Assembly: GCA_022575985.1 (NCBI GenBank)
Contig: JAKSXM010000007.1
Span: 31,932,501-31,996,500, forward strand
Direction: 5' to 3'
Origin: Anagrus nilaparvatae
Taxonomy: Eukaryota; Arthropoda; Insecta; Hymenoptera; Mymaridae
DNA: 64,000 nt
Part shown: positions 1 to 9,089 of the stretch, one piece after another
How the letters are laid out: each line of letters starts with the position of its first letter
Position numbering within the stretch: position 1 is the first letter of the stretch
Notes under the pieces: generated by a model
What the model was told of the DNA's origin: nothing
What the model saw: the letters and a program-made list of their open reading frames with translations, nothing else
Database searches by the model: none
Translations under genes and position numbers: made by a program

Positions 1-840
1 TCTTAAAATGGTTTGTATCAAAATGTAAAAACCAAATTTGTTTTGTAATGCATTCATTAAAGAGAAATACCAAAAAAACAAATTTTTTTTATTTTTTGAT
101 TTTTTCATAATTAGGACAGCCGACCTCTATATTATTATTTTTTTGGTTTTTTTTTAATATATGTAATAGCCAACAGTATAGATTGAAATTTTTTAAGTTT
201 TTTAAAATCGTAGATAGCAAATATGAATTTCACTATACAGTAAAATTTTTTGATTTTTTCATAACTAGGACAGATTAAAATTTTTTCAGTTTTCTAAAAT
301 TCGGATTTTTTGGGTTTTTTGATGTATAAAACAGCCGACAATATAAATTGAAATTTTAAAAATTTTATCATATTGTAGACAGCCAATATAAATTTTACTA
401 TACAGTAAAATTTTTTTATTTTTTTTAGCCGACATCTATATTATTTTTTTGGTTTTTTTAATATATGAAATAGCCGTCAATATAGTAATTTATAAAACAG
501 GACATTAAAAAATTCAAAGCAGGCTATATTCTGCTAAATTGAATACTAATATCTGAATGCTACTATTGCATAAAAATAATTGAAATAACAACTTTTCTAT
601 AAAACAGGACATTATTCGAAGAAAATTTATAATGCTGTATAACATTCAATACTGATATTACAAGTTTTCTGAAACCAGGAAACTATTAGAAAAAAATTTA
701 AAGTAGGCTATGTTCTACTAAATTACAAACTAATATTTCAATGCTGCCATTGCATACAAAAATTGAAATTTGTAGCATCAGGTTTTACACTGACTAATAC
801 AAATTAATTAGAATAATTGAAATAATAACAATCTTTACGA
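1..840. repeat. AT-rich degenerate tandem repeats
   Basis: No gene is visible. Two related segments about 305 bp apart (around 112-185 and 420-485) share a core reading 'gccgacNtctatatta' followed by a T-rich run and 'atatatgNaatagcc'. A second pair (about 495-560 and 600-760) shares 'aaaacaggacatta' and 'taggctatRttctRctaaatt'. The stretch looks like a diverged minisatellite or the decayed flank of the Penelope-like element to its right. Unit boundaries are approximate. Confidence 0.5.
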
Positions 841-877
841 GCAAGTTCTTGATTTAATTTATTAAGATGTTGATAAG

Positions 878-912
878 GTCCAAGCTTTCGACTCACATGA
901 ATTCTTTATCAA
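878..912 (-). ncRNA. hammerhead-ribozyme-like relic downstream of PLE1
   Basis: On the minus strand the sequence reads TTGATAAAG, a possible hairpin (GAATTC-atgt-GAGTC, imperfect), then GAAAG and CTTGGAC. This follows the order of a hammerhead core (CUGAUGA, stem II, GAAA, short stem III, cleavage triplet). It lies downstream of the PLE1 endonuclease on the same strand, where EN+ Penelope-like elements are known to carry hammerhead motifs in their terminal repeats. Core bases deviate (UUGAUAA for CUGAUGA), so activity is unlikely. The call rests partly on the parallel motif in PLE2. Confidence 0.35.
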
Positions 913-1366
913 GGCTAAAATATACAATTATGATAAAATACTATAAAAATTTAAAAATAAAAATAATTAAAAAACTTACAATATGATGCTAAATAGTTAA
1001 ATTAAATATCAGAAAATTTTTGACATTAATAAAAATCTTTTCTTAATCCTAATCATTACATTATATTTAATTAAAAATACTGTATAAAAAGTCACTTTAT
1101 AATCAAAAATATTAAATAAATTACAAATTAAAAAACGAAAAGTTAAATCAATCTTAGTATGTATTGATGATGATTTTTTCTGCTATTATTGTTGTCTGAA
1201 AATCAGCTGATAATTTAAAATGTGTCAAAAAACATATGTGTAGACATCTACATTTCAGGATGTTAATTAAAAATCATAATACAAAATGATGATAAAGTAG
1301 AATATCAATATAGCAACAAATATTCATAAACTTTTTCTCATTTTATGGATGTTAGACAAAAATGGT

Positions 1367-2081
1367 TTAAGGGGGCAAGTCCATATAGCGAAAAAAAAAG
1401 GTGTCTTTTTGTGAATAGGTTTTCGGGTAGAAATAATTGAGATAATTTCTTCAAAATTGGCAGTTTATTAGATTATAAGTTACTAAACATTATTTTATTT
1501 ATTTTTTTTTTTTTTTCAAAAATGGCGCCGAATACAGGTGCTCAAAGTTAGGCCTCACTTTTGATTGCGGGCAGGATTCCGGTCTCCAAATTGTTCAGAA
1601 ACACACGAAACCAAATTAATTATGTTTGGGAAACATTTTTCTTCTGGATTGATGGATTCAAATTTCGGAAAATGGAAAATTGTGAAAATTATTTAATTTT
1701 TTTCAAAAATTGCAATTTTTTTCACATGTTTTTTTGAAAGAAAAAAAAATTGGGACATTTTTTGAAAAAATCATTCCATCAATCCAGAAGATAATTTTAT
1801 TTTAAAAGTGCAGCTAAAAAATTAGGAAGATATCTTAATTATTTTTTGAGTTATCGTGCCCGCAAGTTCGAAAAACGTTGTTTCGAGATAAACGCGTTTA
1901 AAGTTTCGGTGTAACGTATAACTTCTATAGCGGTGTCTCGCTGAATCTTCTATAACTTCCTTATTATTCAAGATATCATTATAAAATTTTTTTCCCATAT
2001 TCTTAAGATGTTTTCGAACCCAAAAAAACAAAAAACAAAAAATCGATTTCCAAAAAAATCTATATGGACTTGCCCCCTTAA
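1367..2081. mobile_element. TTAA-flanked MITE A (TIR GGGGGCAAGTCCATATA)
   Basis: A 17-bp perfect terminal inverted repeat (1371-1387 and 2061-2077) is bounded on both sides by TTAA (1367-1370 and 2078-2081). TTAA target duplication is typical of piggyBac and Kolobok superfamilies. The interior is A/T-rich, has an internal inverted pair near 1632 and 1774 (cttctggattgatgga and its complement), and has no transposase. It interrupts the PLE1 endonuclease frame. Confidence 0.85.
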
Positions 2082-2396
2082 CCCTTTAGTGCATGAGTAA
2101 ATTCCGGTTTTTAGCTTCCAAAATACATGCGTTTTTTGGCAAAGGATGCATAAATTAAAGTTTCCATTTTAGTTTATAGCCAATTTTCCGAGGCCATATT
2201 GAATTTTCATTATTTTTGGACATCATATTCATAATCAGTGACCCCAAGAACCCCTTACCTATGTGGATTTTTAGAAAATATTGATATAGAGCACGAAAAT
2301 GGGAAAAAAAAGTCATGACGAGTATACTCGTCATCATGGAAATAGTAACAACTGCGTTTTGACGAGTATACTCGTCATACTGCACTAAAGGGTTAA
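2078..2396. mobile_element. piggyBac-like MITE B (TIR CCCTTTAGTGCA)
   Basis: Terminal inverted repeats CCCTTTAGTGCA at 2082-2093 and 2381-2392 are bounded by TTAA at 2078-2081 and 2393-2396. A CCC start and TTAA duplication fit piggyBac. The left TTAA is shared with MITE A, so the two elements abut exactly. The interior is non-coding and carries two long perfect palindromes near its right end. Confidence 0.88.
2315..2377. repeat. twin subterminal palindromes in MITE B
   Basis: The 18-bp perfect palindrome TGACGAGTATACTCGTCA occurs twice, at 2316-2333 and 2360-2377, separated by 26 bp. Both lie within 80 bp of the right end of the MITE. Subterminal repeats of this kind can be transposase-binding sites, but that role is inferred only. 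Confidence 0.8.
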
Positions 2397-3008
2397 ACAA
2401 TTTTTCAGAGTCCCCTTGCTCATTTATGGTGTTCCTATAAATATTGATGTATAAAACTTCACTAGTGTTCCTCTTGTGGTAATTTGACTCATGATCAAGA
2501 ATTTTAAACTTTTGCCAAGAAAAATTATGTCTGGTCCTTTTAAAATGTGATAAAACAACTTTATCTTCACTAGTGCTTTTTTGTTGTTTTTCTTGATCAT
2601 CATTGTTTTCAGTATAATTTGGGGATTTTTCAATAACAACACGTCTTTGTGGTCTCTTACGGGGTATGTCAGTTTCATTTTGTTTTTTTTCTTTTTCTTT
2701 TTTTATCAATGCATCAATGGGTGTTTTATGCTCACCATGTCTTATGCCCACTTCTCTTTTGGTTTCACCAACATAAGTAGCTGTACATTCTGAGCAATCT
2801 AATTTATAGGCAACGCCAGTTTGTTTTTCTTTAGGAATTTTATCCTTAGCTTTTATTATTATGCTGTTGTCACTTAAATTATTTACAATTTTTGGTATAG
2901 CAAGTATATTGTGTCTCTTGTCGCATTTGTTCATGTTATCATAGAAACCATCAACAACAAACCATCTTATAAATTTCCTCACGTGGGCCTGGGGCGAATT
3001 TTGGAGGG

Positions 3009-3160
3009 GACCCACGTCATAAACAAGATCATCTCATGTTATTTATCTAGTTTTTATCGATAATTTATGTATTTTTAATGCTCATCAGTGAAAAATTATA
3101 AATAGTGAGATATATGGTTGAATAAATTGAAATTCCCCGATTCGAATGGTATAGAGCATA
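3009..3160 (-). repeat. dispersed repeat shared with 58380-58497
   Basis: Read on the minus strand, about 3010-3090 matches the plus strand at about 58420-58497, including 'atgacgtgggtcccctcc' and 'ataaattat'. At 58500 the same sequence leads directly into the satellite array, while here it abuts the PLE1 endonuclease. This suggests a dispersed repeat family, possibly a terminal segment of the array element. From 3160 to 3620 I see nothing recognisable. Confidence 0.6.
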
Positions 3161-3621
3161 TGTTCGATAGTCGTGCAACATTTAGAAATATTAGCGAAAA
3201 AGTCACAACTTTTTAACCCTGCAAGAGAAATTGAAAGATGTCTTATGAGAGAAATCCCGGAAGTTGCTATTTATTCTCTTAAAAAAAATATTATAAAACC
3301 TGAGTAGTTTGAATATAAAATTTAATGCCCAAAGAAATTATTACTCACCCTCTTATATTACGTAGCCGTGTGTTATTTTGATTAATTAAACTCCAAAAAT
3401 TAGTAAACAAGGTTTTAAAGAGAAAGCAGCTATGGTAGTATACTATACAGGCGCATCCGGTGATTTGTAAATATTATGTAATTATTGATATTATTTTCTT
3501 AATTAGTTAAAATAAAAAATCTTATCATTAGTTATAAACGATAAATCTTATATTTATTTGATATATATTTGAATAATATAAGTCAGATAATGCTTTATAA
3601 TACGGTAAATATAAATTTTAA

Positions 3622-3960
3622 TATTGGTATTGGTATTGGTATTGGAATTTGTTTAACTTCTATCTTAAACTCCATACGGATGTTGTGACAGAGGTCTCTA
3701 ACAACTGTCCATGCTATCACACCCTGCACTATTTTAATTTTTCTATTTATCTATTTTAATGGGTTGAGGATGTGAAAGCGCTTTTCGGAAATTGCTAGTG
3801 AAGTGTTATTGTATAATTGTTTGAGTGTCAGTGGAGCTGGTATAAGCGTTGAACCTATGGTCCAGGTACGCGACCTCTCCCAAACCCCACGCCGGTTTAT
3901 AGAGCCCTGGAAGCACTTCGGACAGCGTTATCCACATAATGTTAATTTATTTTTTTTTAA
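3622..3960 (-). repeat. short interspersed repeat, copy 1
   Basis: Begins at the left with a (TATTGG)n microsatellite (3622-3645) and ends with 'gcgttatccacataatg' and a T run near 3950. Copy 2 at 6722-7021 has the same architecture. Read on the minus strand the (ACCAAT)n run would be a 3' tail as in some non-LTR elements or SINEs. The bodies are highly diverged, so the family is not identified. Confidence 0.45.
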
Positions 3961-4117
3961 CAATAAGTGGATGCCTCAATCCTAGAACCCACGGTAGAAA
4001 ATCATCTAGCAGTTTTTGCAAAGAAAAAAACTTGATGCTGATATAGCTGGGAATCGCACCGTGAACCTTCAGGTCTGAAGTCCAACGCCCTAACCACAGA
4101 GCTACCGAGGCTCTTTA
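3945..4117 (-). repeat. tRNA-derived SINE head (degenerate tRNA-like)
   Basis: On the minus strand from 4117 the sequence has a pol III A-box-like segment (TAGCTCTGTGGTTAG), a D-stem that pairs GCTC with GGGC, an anticodon-like loop CTTCAGA, and a B-box-like GGTGCGATTCCC. The anticodon stem is mostly wobble, the T-stem barely pairs and there is no paired acceptor 3' strand, so it is not a working tRNA. The following A-rich segment near 3950 is consistent with a SINE body and tail. Confidence 0.5.
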
Positions 4118-4359
4118 TAAATTCTAATATCTGTTTTCCGAATGATAAATTAAATCTTACACTGAGCGCGTAGAGCTCGATCAAATTTCGATACCATATC
4201 GATACGGTATCATGATAAGTTTACTGACGACCATAAGATATTTGTATTTTTCAAGATTCTCGTATTTATCGTATCGTCGATAATTAATTTCGAGAATATC
4301 TGAAAATATCGATCTTGATTTTTTTATATATAAGTTTAAATTTTTACATATATATTATA

Positions 4360-4590
4360 AAAGAATAAAAGCGCAGATAATATGTGCTGTACTGCTGCCA
4401 CGTTATACGTTACAAAATAAGCATTACAGAAAATTTGATTGGATCTGTTGTGTTTCATTAATTTTAGATACTCGTGTAAAAAGCGATGGACCAGATGTAA
4501 CAGATCGGGGTAAAGAGATGAAAGAAGAAAAAATGAAAATATTTAAATATATTTATAATGATTATTACCAACAGTATAAAGGAAGATTTG
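4360..4590 (+). pseudogene. hAT-like transposase remnant, upstream part
   Basis: A short open segment ending DRGKEMKEEKMKIFKYIYND runs up to the inverted-repeat insertion at about 4590. Its position before an insertion that is followed by a hAT C-terminal signature at 6400-6600 suggests it belongs to the same decayed hAT gene. The segment alone is not diagnostic, so this assignment is weak. Confidence 0.3.
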
Positions 4591-6335
4591 CGGTGAGTTC
4601 CCCCCCGTCGACATTCCCCCTCCCGTATATTTCCCCCCCGTACATTTCCCCTTGGTATCTTTCCCCACGGACATTTACCCCCGAGGATTTTTCACCCCTG
4701 GATAGTTAGGAGTTAGGAGATAGTTATTTATTTTTCACCCCTTATAGATAGTTCCCTCCGACGACTATTTCCCCCCGGATATTTGCCCGGATATTTAATC
4801 TAGGGGTAGGTGCGAGTACAGCATTTGGGGGTAGGTTATTATTAATGATTTCCTTAGTGGGGACTTCGCCCCCTCGACCCCCAAAGTATCATTAAAATAC
4901 TAACTCCGATCATACAAAGTAATCTGAATTTTTAATTTTATTATTATTCTATAATTTTTGAGTTGATTACAGATTTTAATTATAGATAAATGTTTTAAAA
5001 ATTATAAGAATAAGTATTAGATAAGAATATAATAATAATAATATAATAATACTAATACATTCTTTTAAATTATTTTTACATAAATATTGGTACCCATGTA
5101 AAAAAGTACATTAGTTTAATAATAATTAATTTTTTTTCTTTAATATTAGTATTATTTTTTAAAATTTATTAATTTTTATAAGTAGGGGGGAAAAATCTTC
5201 GGATGGAAATGTCCGGGTGTGAAATGTTCTCGGGGGCAACTATCCAGGGGGAAAAGTCATCGGGAGGAAATGTCCAGGGGTGAAAAATCCTCGGGGGTAA
5301 ATGTCAGGGGGAGAAGTGTATCAGGGGGGAAAAGTAACCGGGGGGAAATGTCCACGGGCGAGAACTCACCGCTTACCATAAAGGAAATAGAGATATAAAA
5401 ACCCAAGAACCTGTGCACAAAAAGAAAAAAATAGACTACAGTGAAAGCTTAACACACCAGTCTTGAAGGAAAATTTATCCGATCCAAAATGGTGACAAGA
5501 ATGGATTGTTTCTACTCATTAAAGACACTTTGTAAATGACAAAAACACCCGACAAAAAACTGGAACTGCTGCGCTTTCCAAAATATTCAAAAAATAATGT
5601 CTGAAAAAGTTTTAAGCCTGAGGAAAATGTTACAATCATAATATATTTGAAATACTCCTTGAACCCTTGAATGAAAAAATTGAGACTGTCGCCTGTTATC
5701 AGTGAAATTGATAAATTAAGCATTTTATAAACTTCTCTAATCATGAAATCGATTGTAATTTGATAATAGAATATATTTTTATGGAATATAAATGTAAAGA
5801 AAAATTTTTAGTGCTTGGATGATTGATACTATGATAATAACCCAAATTCACATGTAAGAGGTACAGGATAAAATTAAGGTACTGCCCTTAAAATAATCTT
5901 TATTTAATTATTTTATCAAAAATGTTAATGTTTGATTGCTATATTTTTCCTGGAATCATAAATAAAACAGAATAGTATTGATTCAAAAAAAAATAATAAT
6001 AAAAACTTATGCTTGAAAACCCTAAAATTGTGTAGGTTTTGTATTGGTATGCATATAAAATACGTTTTTTTGAATTTTTTGAAAAGCCCAGCAGTTCCAG
6101 TTTTTTGCCGGGTGTTTTTGTCATTTACAAAGTGTCTTTAATGAGTAGAAACAATCCGTTCTTGTCACCATTTTGGATCGGATAAATTTTCCTTCAAGAC
6201 TGGTGTGTTAAGCTTTCACTGTAGTCTGTTTTTTGCTTTTTGTGCACAGGTTCTTGGGTTTCTATATATCTATTTCCTTTATGGTAAGTAGTGAGTTCCC
6301 CCCCGTGGATATTTCCCCCCGGTTAGGTGTGACTG
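4590..6335. mobile_element. inverted-repeat (foldback) insertion with C-rich/G-rich ends
   Basis: Two arms of about 215 bp (5376-5590 and 6065-6290) are inverted copies with few differences; both contain 'agcttaacacaccagtctt' or its complement. The spacer is about 475 bp. Outside the arms, 'gtgagttccccccc' blocks with repeated 'ggacatttcccccc'-type sub-repeats occur at 4593-4790 (C-rich), 5180-5375 (G-rich, inverted) and 6290-6335 (C-rich). The structure resembles a foldback-type element with several ends. No transposase is encoded, and its exact termini are not resolved. Confidence 0.65.
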
Positions 6336-6364
6336 GTGTGTTAATTGATTTTAATGTCCTTTTT

Positions 6365-6610
6365 GTAAAAGCTGACAATTCGTTAGAATCAGAAAAAGAA
6401 CTTCTGATTGTGGTATTTTGTTGTGGCGGAAAAACCACTGCAAGGTTTATCCGATTATATTAAAAATGGCTCGCAACTATTATGTGTCCCTGCGATATCA
6501 GTACCGGCTAAAAAGCTTTTTTCGGAAGCGGGAAAGACGGTAAAAAAAAAGTTGCTCTTTAACTGATAAAAGCATTCGTGCCTTAGTCTGTAAAAACAGA
6601 TGGATTTAAA
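6365..6610 (+). pseudogene. hAT transposase C-terminal (dimerisation) remnant
   Basis: The frame reads LLCVPAISVPAKKLFSEAGK, a good match to the hAT dimerisation motif (usually 'L-x-IPATS-x-P-x-ER-x-FS-x-AG'). It is followed by a frame change and an in-frame stop. This region brings hAT transposase subunits together. It is separated from a possible upstream part at 4360-4590 by the inverted-repeat insertion and has no intact ORF. Confidence 0.65.
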
Positions 6611-6721
6611 GTTCATTAAAAAAGACTGTATAATGAAAATAAATATAGTAAAAATATAACTATATAATAAAACTTTATAAAAAAAGTATTAATAACTTTA
6701 TTCAATAAAATTATATATAAA

Positions 6722-7021
6722 TTAGTAATTGGTAATTGGTAATTCATTTTTGTGAGAGATGTAAGGCTTTGCTTTTATCTCTTGTTTGTTATGCTTGTTG
6801 TATGATTTTTTTAGTTTCGATTTACTATGTGGCTTTTTTTATACGGTCTTTCCTCCTTAGTGTGTGCGAGTTTAAATGTTTGTGTTATGGGGATGTGTTA
6901 TGTGTGTTGTTAACCTGTGGCCTCAGAGAATCACACTATTTCTCCTGTCCCCATGCCTGCTTATAGTGCACATGGTCGCACTCAGAACTGCGTTATCTAC
7001 ATAATGCCTTTTTTTTTTTAA
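6722..7021 (-). repeat. short interspersed repeat, copy 2
   Basis: Starts with a (GGTAATT)n run (6725-6744) and ends in 'gcgttatctacataatgcc' plus a T run (7007-7018), matching the layout of 3622-3960. From 7022 to 7250 the sequence is A/T-rich and I recognise nothing. Confidence 0.45.
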
Positions 7022-7249
7022 ACATTATGCTGTGATGCAAAATAGTTATTACTAATTAAAATTAAATAACATTACCTTTTGCATCATCTGCTACTATTTT
7101 AACCTGAAAAAGGGGTTAAATAACTGGGACTTGAGGTTAGGTTATTATAAAAAACTGACATATAAATTTATTTGAATAATAAAAAAAAGGATATTATTTA
7201 TTAAAAAAGTAAAGAAAGATAGTATAAAATATGTACAAAGGTTAACGGG

Positions 7250-7987
7250 CTGCAGCACGCATGGTGTAAATCAAAATGGCTGAAAGCCTTGAATTATTTG
7301 GAGCTCTCAAATATAAAAGCATGACGAGAATATGCGTAATTATCACAAAGTTTATAACAATAATAATTTGCAAACTTGTGCATTAAAATACTAATAATTA
7401 ATAAAAATTGACTTTGCGATACTTACGCAGATTCACGTGCACACTCTATTATGAAAATACACACACATTCGTAATCTGAATTTCTCACGATTATTATAGC
7501 CTCGCTATGGCTTACGAAAAATTAATAATTATATAAAAAAAGCTAAAGATAATTTTACATAAGAAAACCTGTGATCACTTATAAAAATTAACGTAAATTT
7601 TACCTTAAGGTTTTGGAGCTCTAATTAATATTATTTTAAAGAAACAGAAAATAGTCTTATCAACGACTTTAATATTTTTCTTTATGTGTCTTATTTCCTA
7701 GCGACACTAATCAAAACACTAACTTTGAATATTAGCACTTAATAATTTTAAGCAAAAAACTAAAAATAATTATGAAAAAACTAGTTTTTATAATGAATTA
7801 TAAAATTACTTTATCAAATTTTGGAGCTAGCAAAAAATGTGCTCTCCTTTTACTTTCGTGTCTAAAGCGACAGTGCGGTCCGGCCGCCGGGGAAGGATAC
7901 TTTTCGCAAGCGCCGCAAGCCGCGGGCGCTGCAATACTTTTTTGTAATGTGAATGCGGGAATATTTAAATTATATTCTCGCATTACA
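7250..7987 (-). repeat. candidate 3' LTR of the Ty3/gypsy element (left end unresolved)
   Basis: On the minus strand a purine-rich tract (GGGGGAGGA) is followed at 7987 by TGTAATGCG, the expected TG start of an LTR just after the polypurine tract. The region is non-coding, GC-rich near 7870-7935 and A/T-rich beyond, with AATAAA-like signals around 7185-7215. I could not find a matching 5' LTR upstream of gag, so the 3' end of the LTR and its length are unknown; 7250 is only a nominal limit. Confidence 0.4.
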
Positions 7988-7998
7988 TCCTCCCCCGG
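7988..7998 (-). other. polypurine tract candidate (gypsy)
   Basis: The minus strand reads CCGGGGGAGGA immediately before the TG of the candidate LTR. In LTR elements this tract primes plus-strand DNA synthesis. Confidence 0.45.
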
Positions 7999-8028
7999 AA
8001 GCCACCCTTACTTGTAAAAGTAAGGTGT

Positions 8029-8946
8029 TTAAAAATCTGAGACGCCTTGTCTTCTTTGCTCTAAATGTCGTGTTTGTAGATATGTGGGAAGAGAATAGAG
8101 ACACCTGTGATAGCGCCTTGTTGCTGCCTCCCAGCTTTCATTAACTGGGCGTACAACAAACCTATTATATCTCCAGCGGTCGTTTTTCCGCCATTTTGAT
8201 CTATCTATGGATAAAAGCTCCATGGCTTGTGCTGCCCATGCGTCCATCTCTTCTTGTAGGTAGTACAGGTCGTGAAGTTTCCTTCTTTCGAGGTCATCTG
8301 CAAAAATATTGCGTAACACCTCTTCCTGTACTAACATTGGCTGTTGAACAATGACTTGGTCCTCATCAATGGGCCTGTCTTGCTGTTGTTCGATAGCTTC
8401 GATCATGTGGGCCTCTTCTACGGCCCTTTCATGATGAATATCTATAGCTAGCATAATAGGGGCCTCTTCAATGGCCCTATTATTATTTCCAATGGGCACA
8501 AATGCTGGTTGGTTGATTCTTCTTGGGGTCAGCCTTCCCCACTGTTGGAACCTTACGGCGTTTTCGTATAACAGGTGGTAATCCACCCATCCTGTAAAGT
8601 TGATTGCAATTAGCCGCTGTTGATGGCTGTTTAATATCTGTGCAGCTAGAGCGGCATAATGCAAATCAAGAGTCACTTGGTTGAGGTTTTGTCTCAAAAA
8701 CGAAGTAAAGACGCGTGGGATGCTAACAGTTCCTACGGCCTGTAAAGTTTGTAGGTTCTCGTTGATTTGAGGTATTTCTTCGATGATGATAGAATTAGTC
8801 ATGTTAGTTGGTATATAGGTAATTGCTATGATTTTAACATAGCCTTCGCCTTGAATTTGGAGGCTGTTAAGGCTCCTCCATGAGCTTATCGTAGTTGAGA
8901 TGTCTTTGTCAGACTGAATCGAGATGTCAATCTTGGGTAACTCCAT
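8029..8946 (-). CDS. third ORF of the Ty3/gypsy element, function unknown
   Basis: A 305-residue ORF lies 143 bp downstream of pol on the same strand and ends close to the candidate 3' LTR, the position env occupies in some insect gypsy elements. I see no signal peptide, transmembrane segment, furin-like site or cysteine pattern, so it does not look like an envelope protein. The N-terminal half is mixed hydrophobic/polar (LPKIDISIQSD..., FTGWVDYH); residues about 150-210 contain loosely repeated blocks, each with an acidic 'IxEA/VEEA' unit and a methionine-rich partner. The C-terminal third is rich in Trp, Arg and Glu. The ORF is intact, which argues it was under selection until recently. I do not recognise it. 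Confidence 0.7.
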   Translation of the reverse strand: MELPKIDISIQSDKDISTTISSWRSLNSLQIQGEGYVKIIAITYIPTNMTNSIIIEEIPQINENLQTLQAVGTVSIPRVFTSFLRQNLNQVTLDLHYAALAAQILNSHQQRLIAINFTGWVDYHLLYENAVRFQQWGRLTPRRINQPAFVPIGNNNRAIEEAPIMLAIDIHHERAVEEAHMIEAIEQQQDRPIDEDQVIVQQPMLVQEEVLRNIFADDLERRKLHDLYYLQEEMDAWAAQAMELLSIDRSKWRKNDRWRYNRFVVRPVNESWEAATRRYHRCLYSLPTYLQTRHLEQRRQGVSDF

Positions 8947-9089
8947 CTACAACATAGTGAAGTCATCTTTTATAGTTACAGATACGTTTCGGCTGTTAAT
9001 GAAATTTAATTAAAAATAAATAATTTATAACCTAAAATATAAATATTTAACTAAAACTAAGAAAATTTTAGCGCGAGAAAAATAATAAA

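Larger units (their letters stand above)
1324..3008 (-). pseudogene. Penelope-like element (PLE1), GIY-YIG endonuclease part, split by two TTAA insertions
   Basis: This is the C-terminal endonuclease half of an EN+ Penelope-like retroelement; the reverse transcriptase half is missing. From about 2985 downward the protein shows the GIY-like 'VAYKLDC', a C-x2-C pair (CSEC), the YIG-like 'TYVGETKR', then R..EH, the layout of PLE-type GIY-YIG nucleases that nick target DNA for retrotransposition. It aligns with the endonuclease of PLE2 at 40103-40771. The frame is open to 2397, is broken by inserted DNA at 2078-2396 and 1367-2081, and resumes at 1366. When one TTAA is kept, the tail KLFKPFLSNIHKMRK matches PLE2 KLFKPYLFTLHKMKK, with a stop at 1324-1326. 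Upstream of about 3008 the similarity ends in an unrelated repeat, so the copy is 5'-truncated. It is certainly non-functional. Confidence 0.9.

Noticed and set aside
1822..2031. 69-residue ORF inside MITE A
   Set aside because: Non-coding MITE interior; no similarity to a transposase.
4045..4117. functional tRNA gene (loop CTTCAGA, anticodon UCA)
   Set aside because: A- and B-box-like segments are present, but the anticodon and T stems do not pair well and no acceptor 3' strand matches; a SINE head is more likely.
7772..8144. short ORFs over the gypsy LTR/PPT boundary
   Set aside because: They overlap the polypurine tract and LTR candidate on either strand and have no domain.
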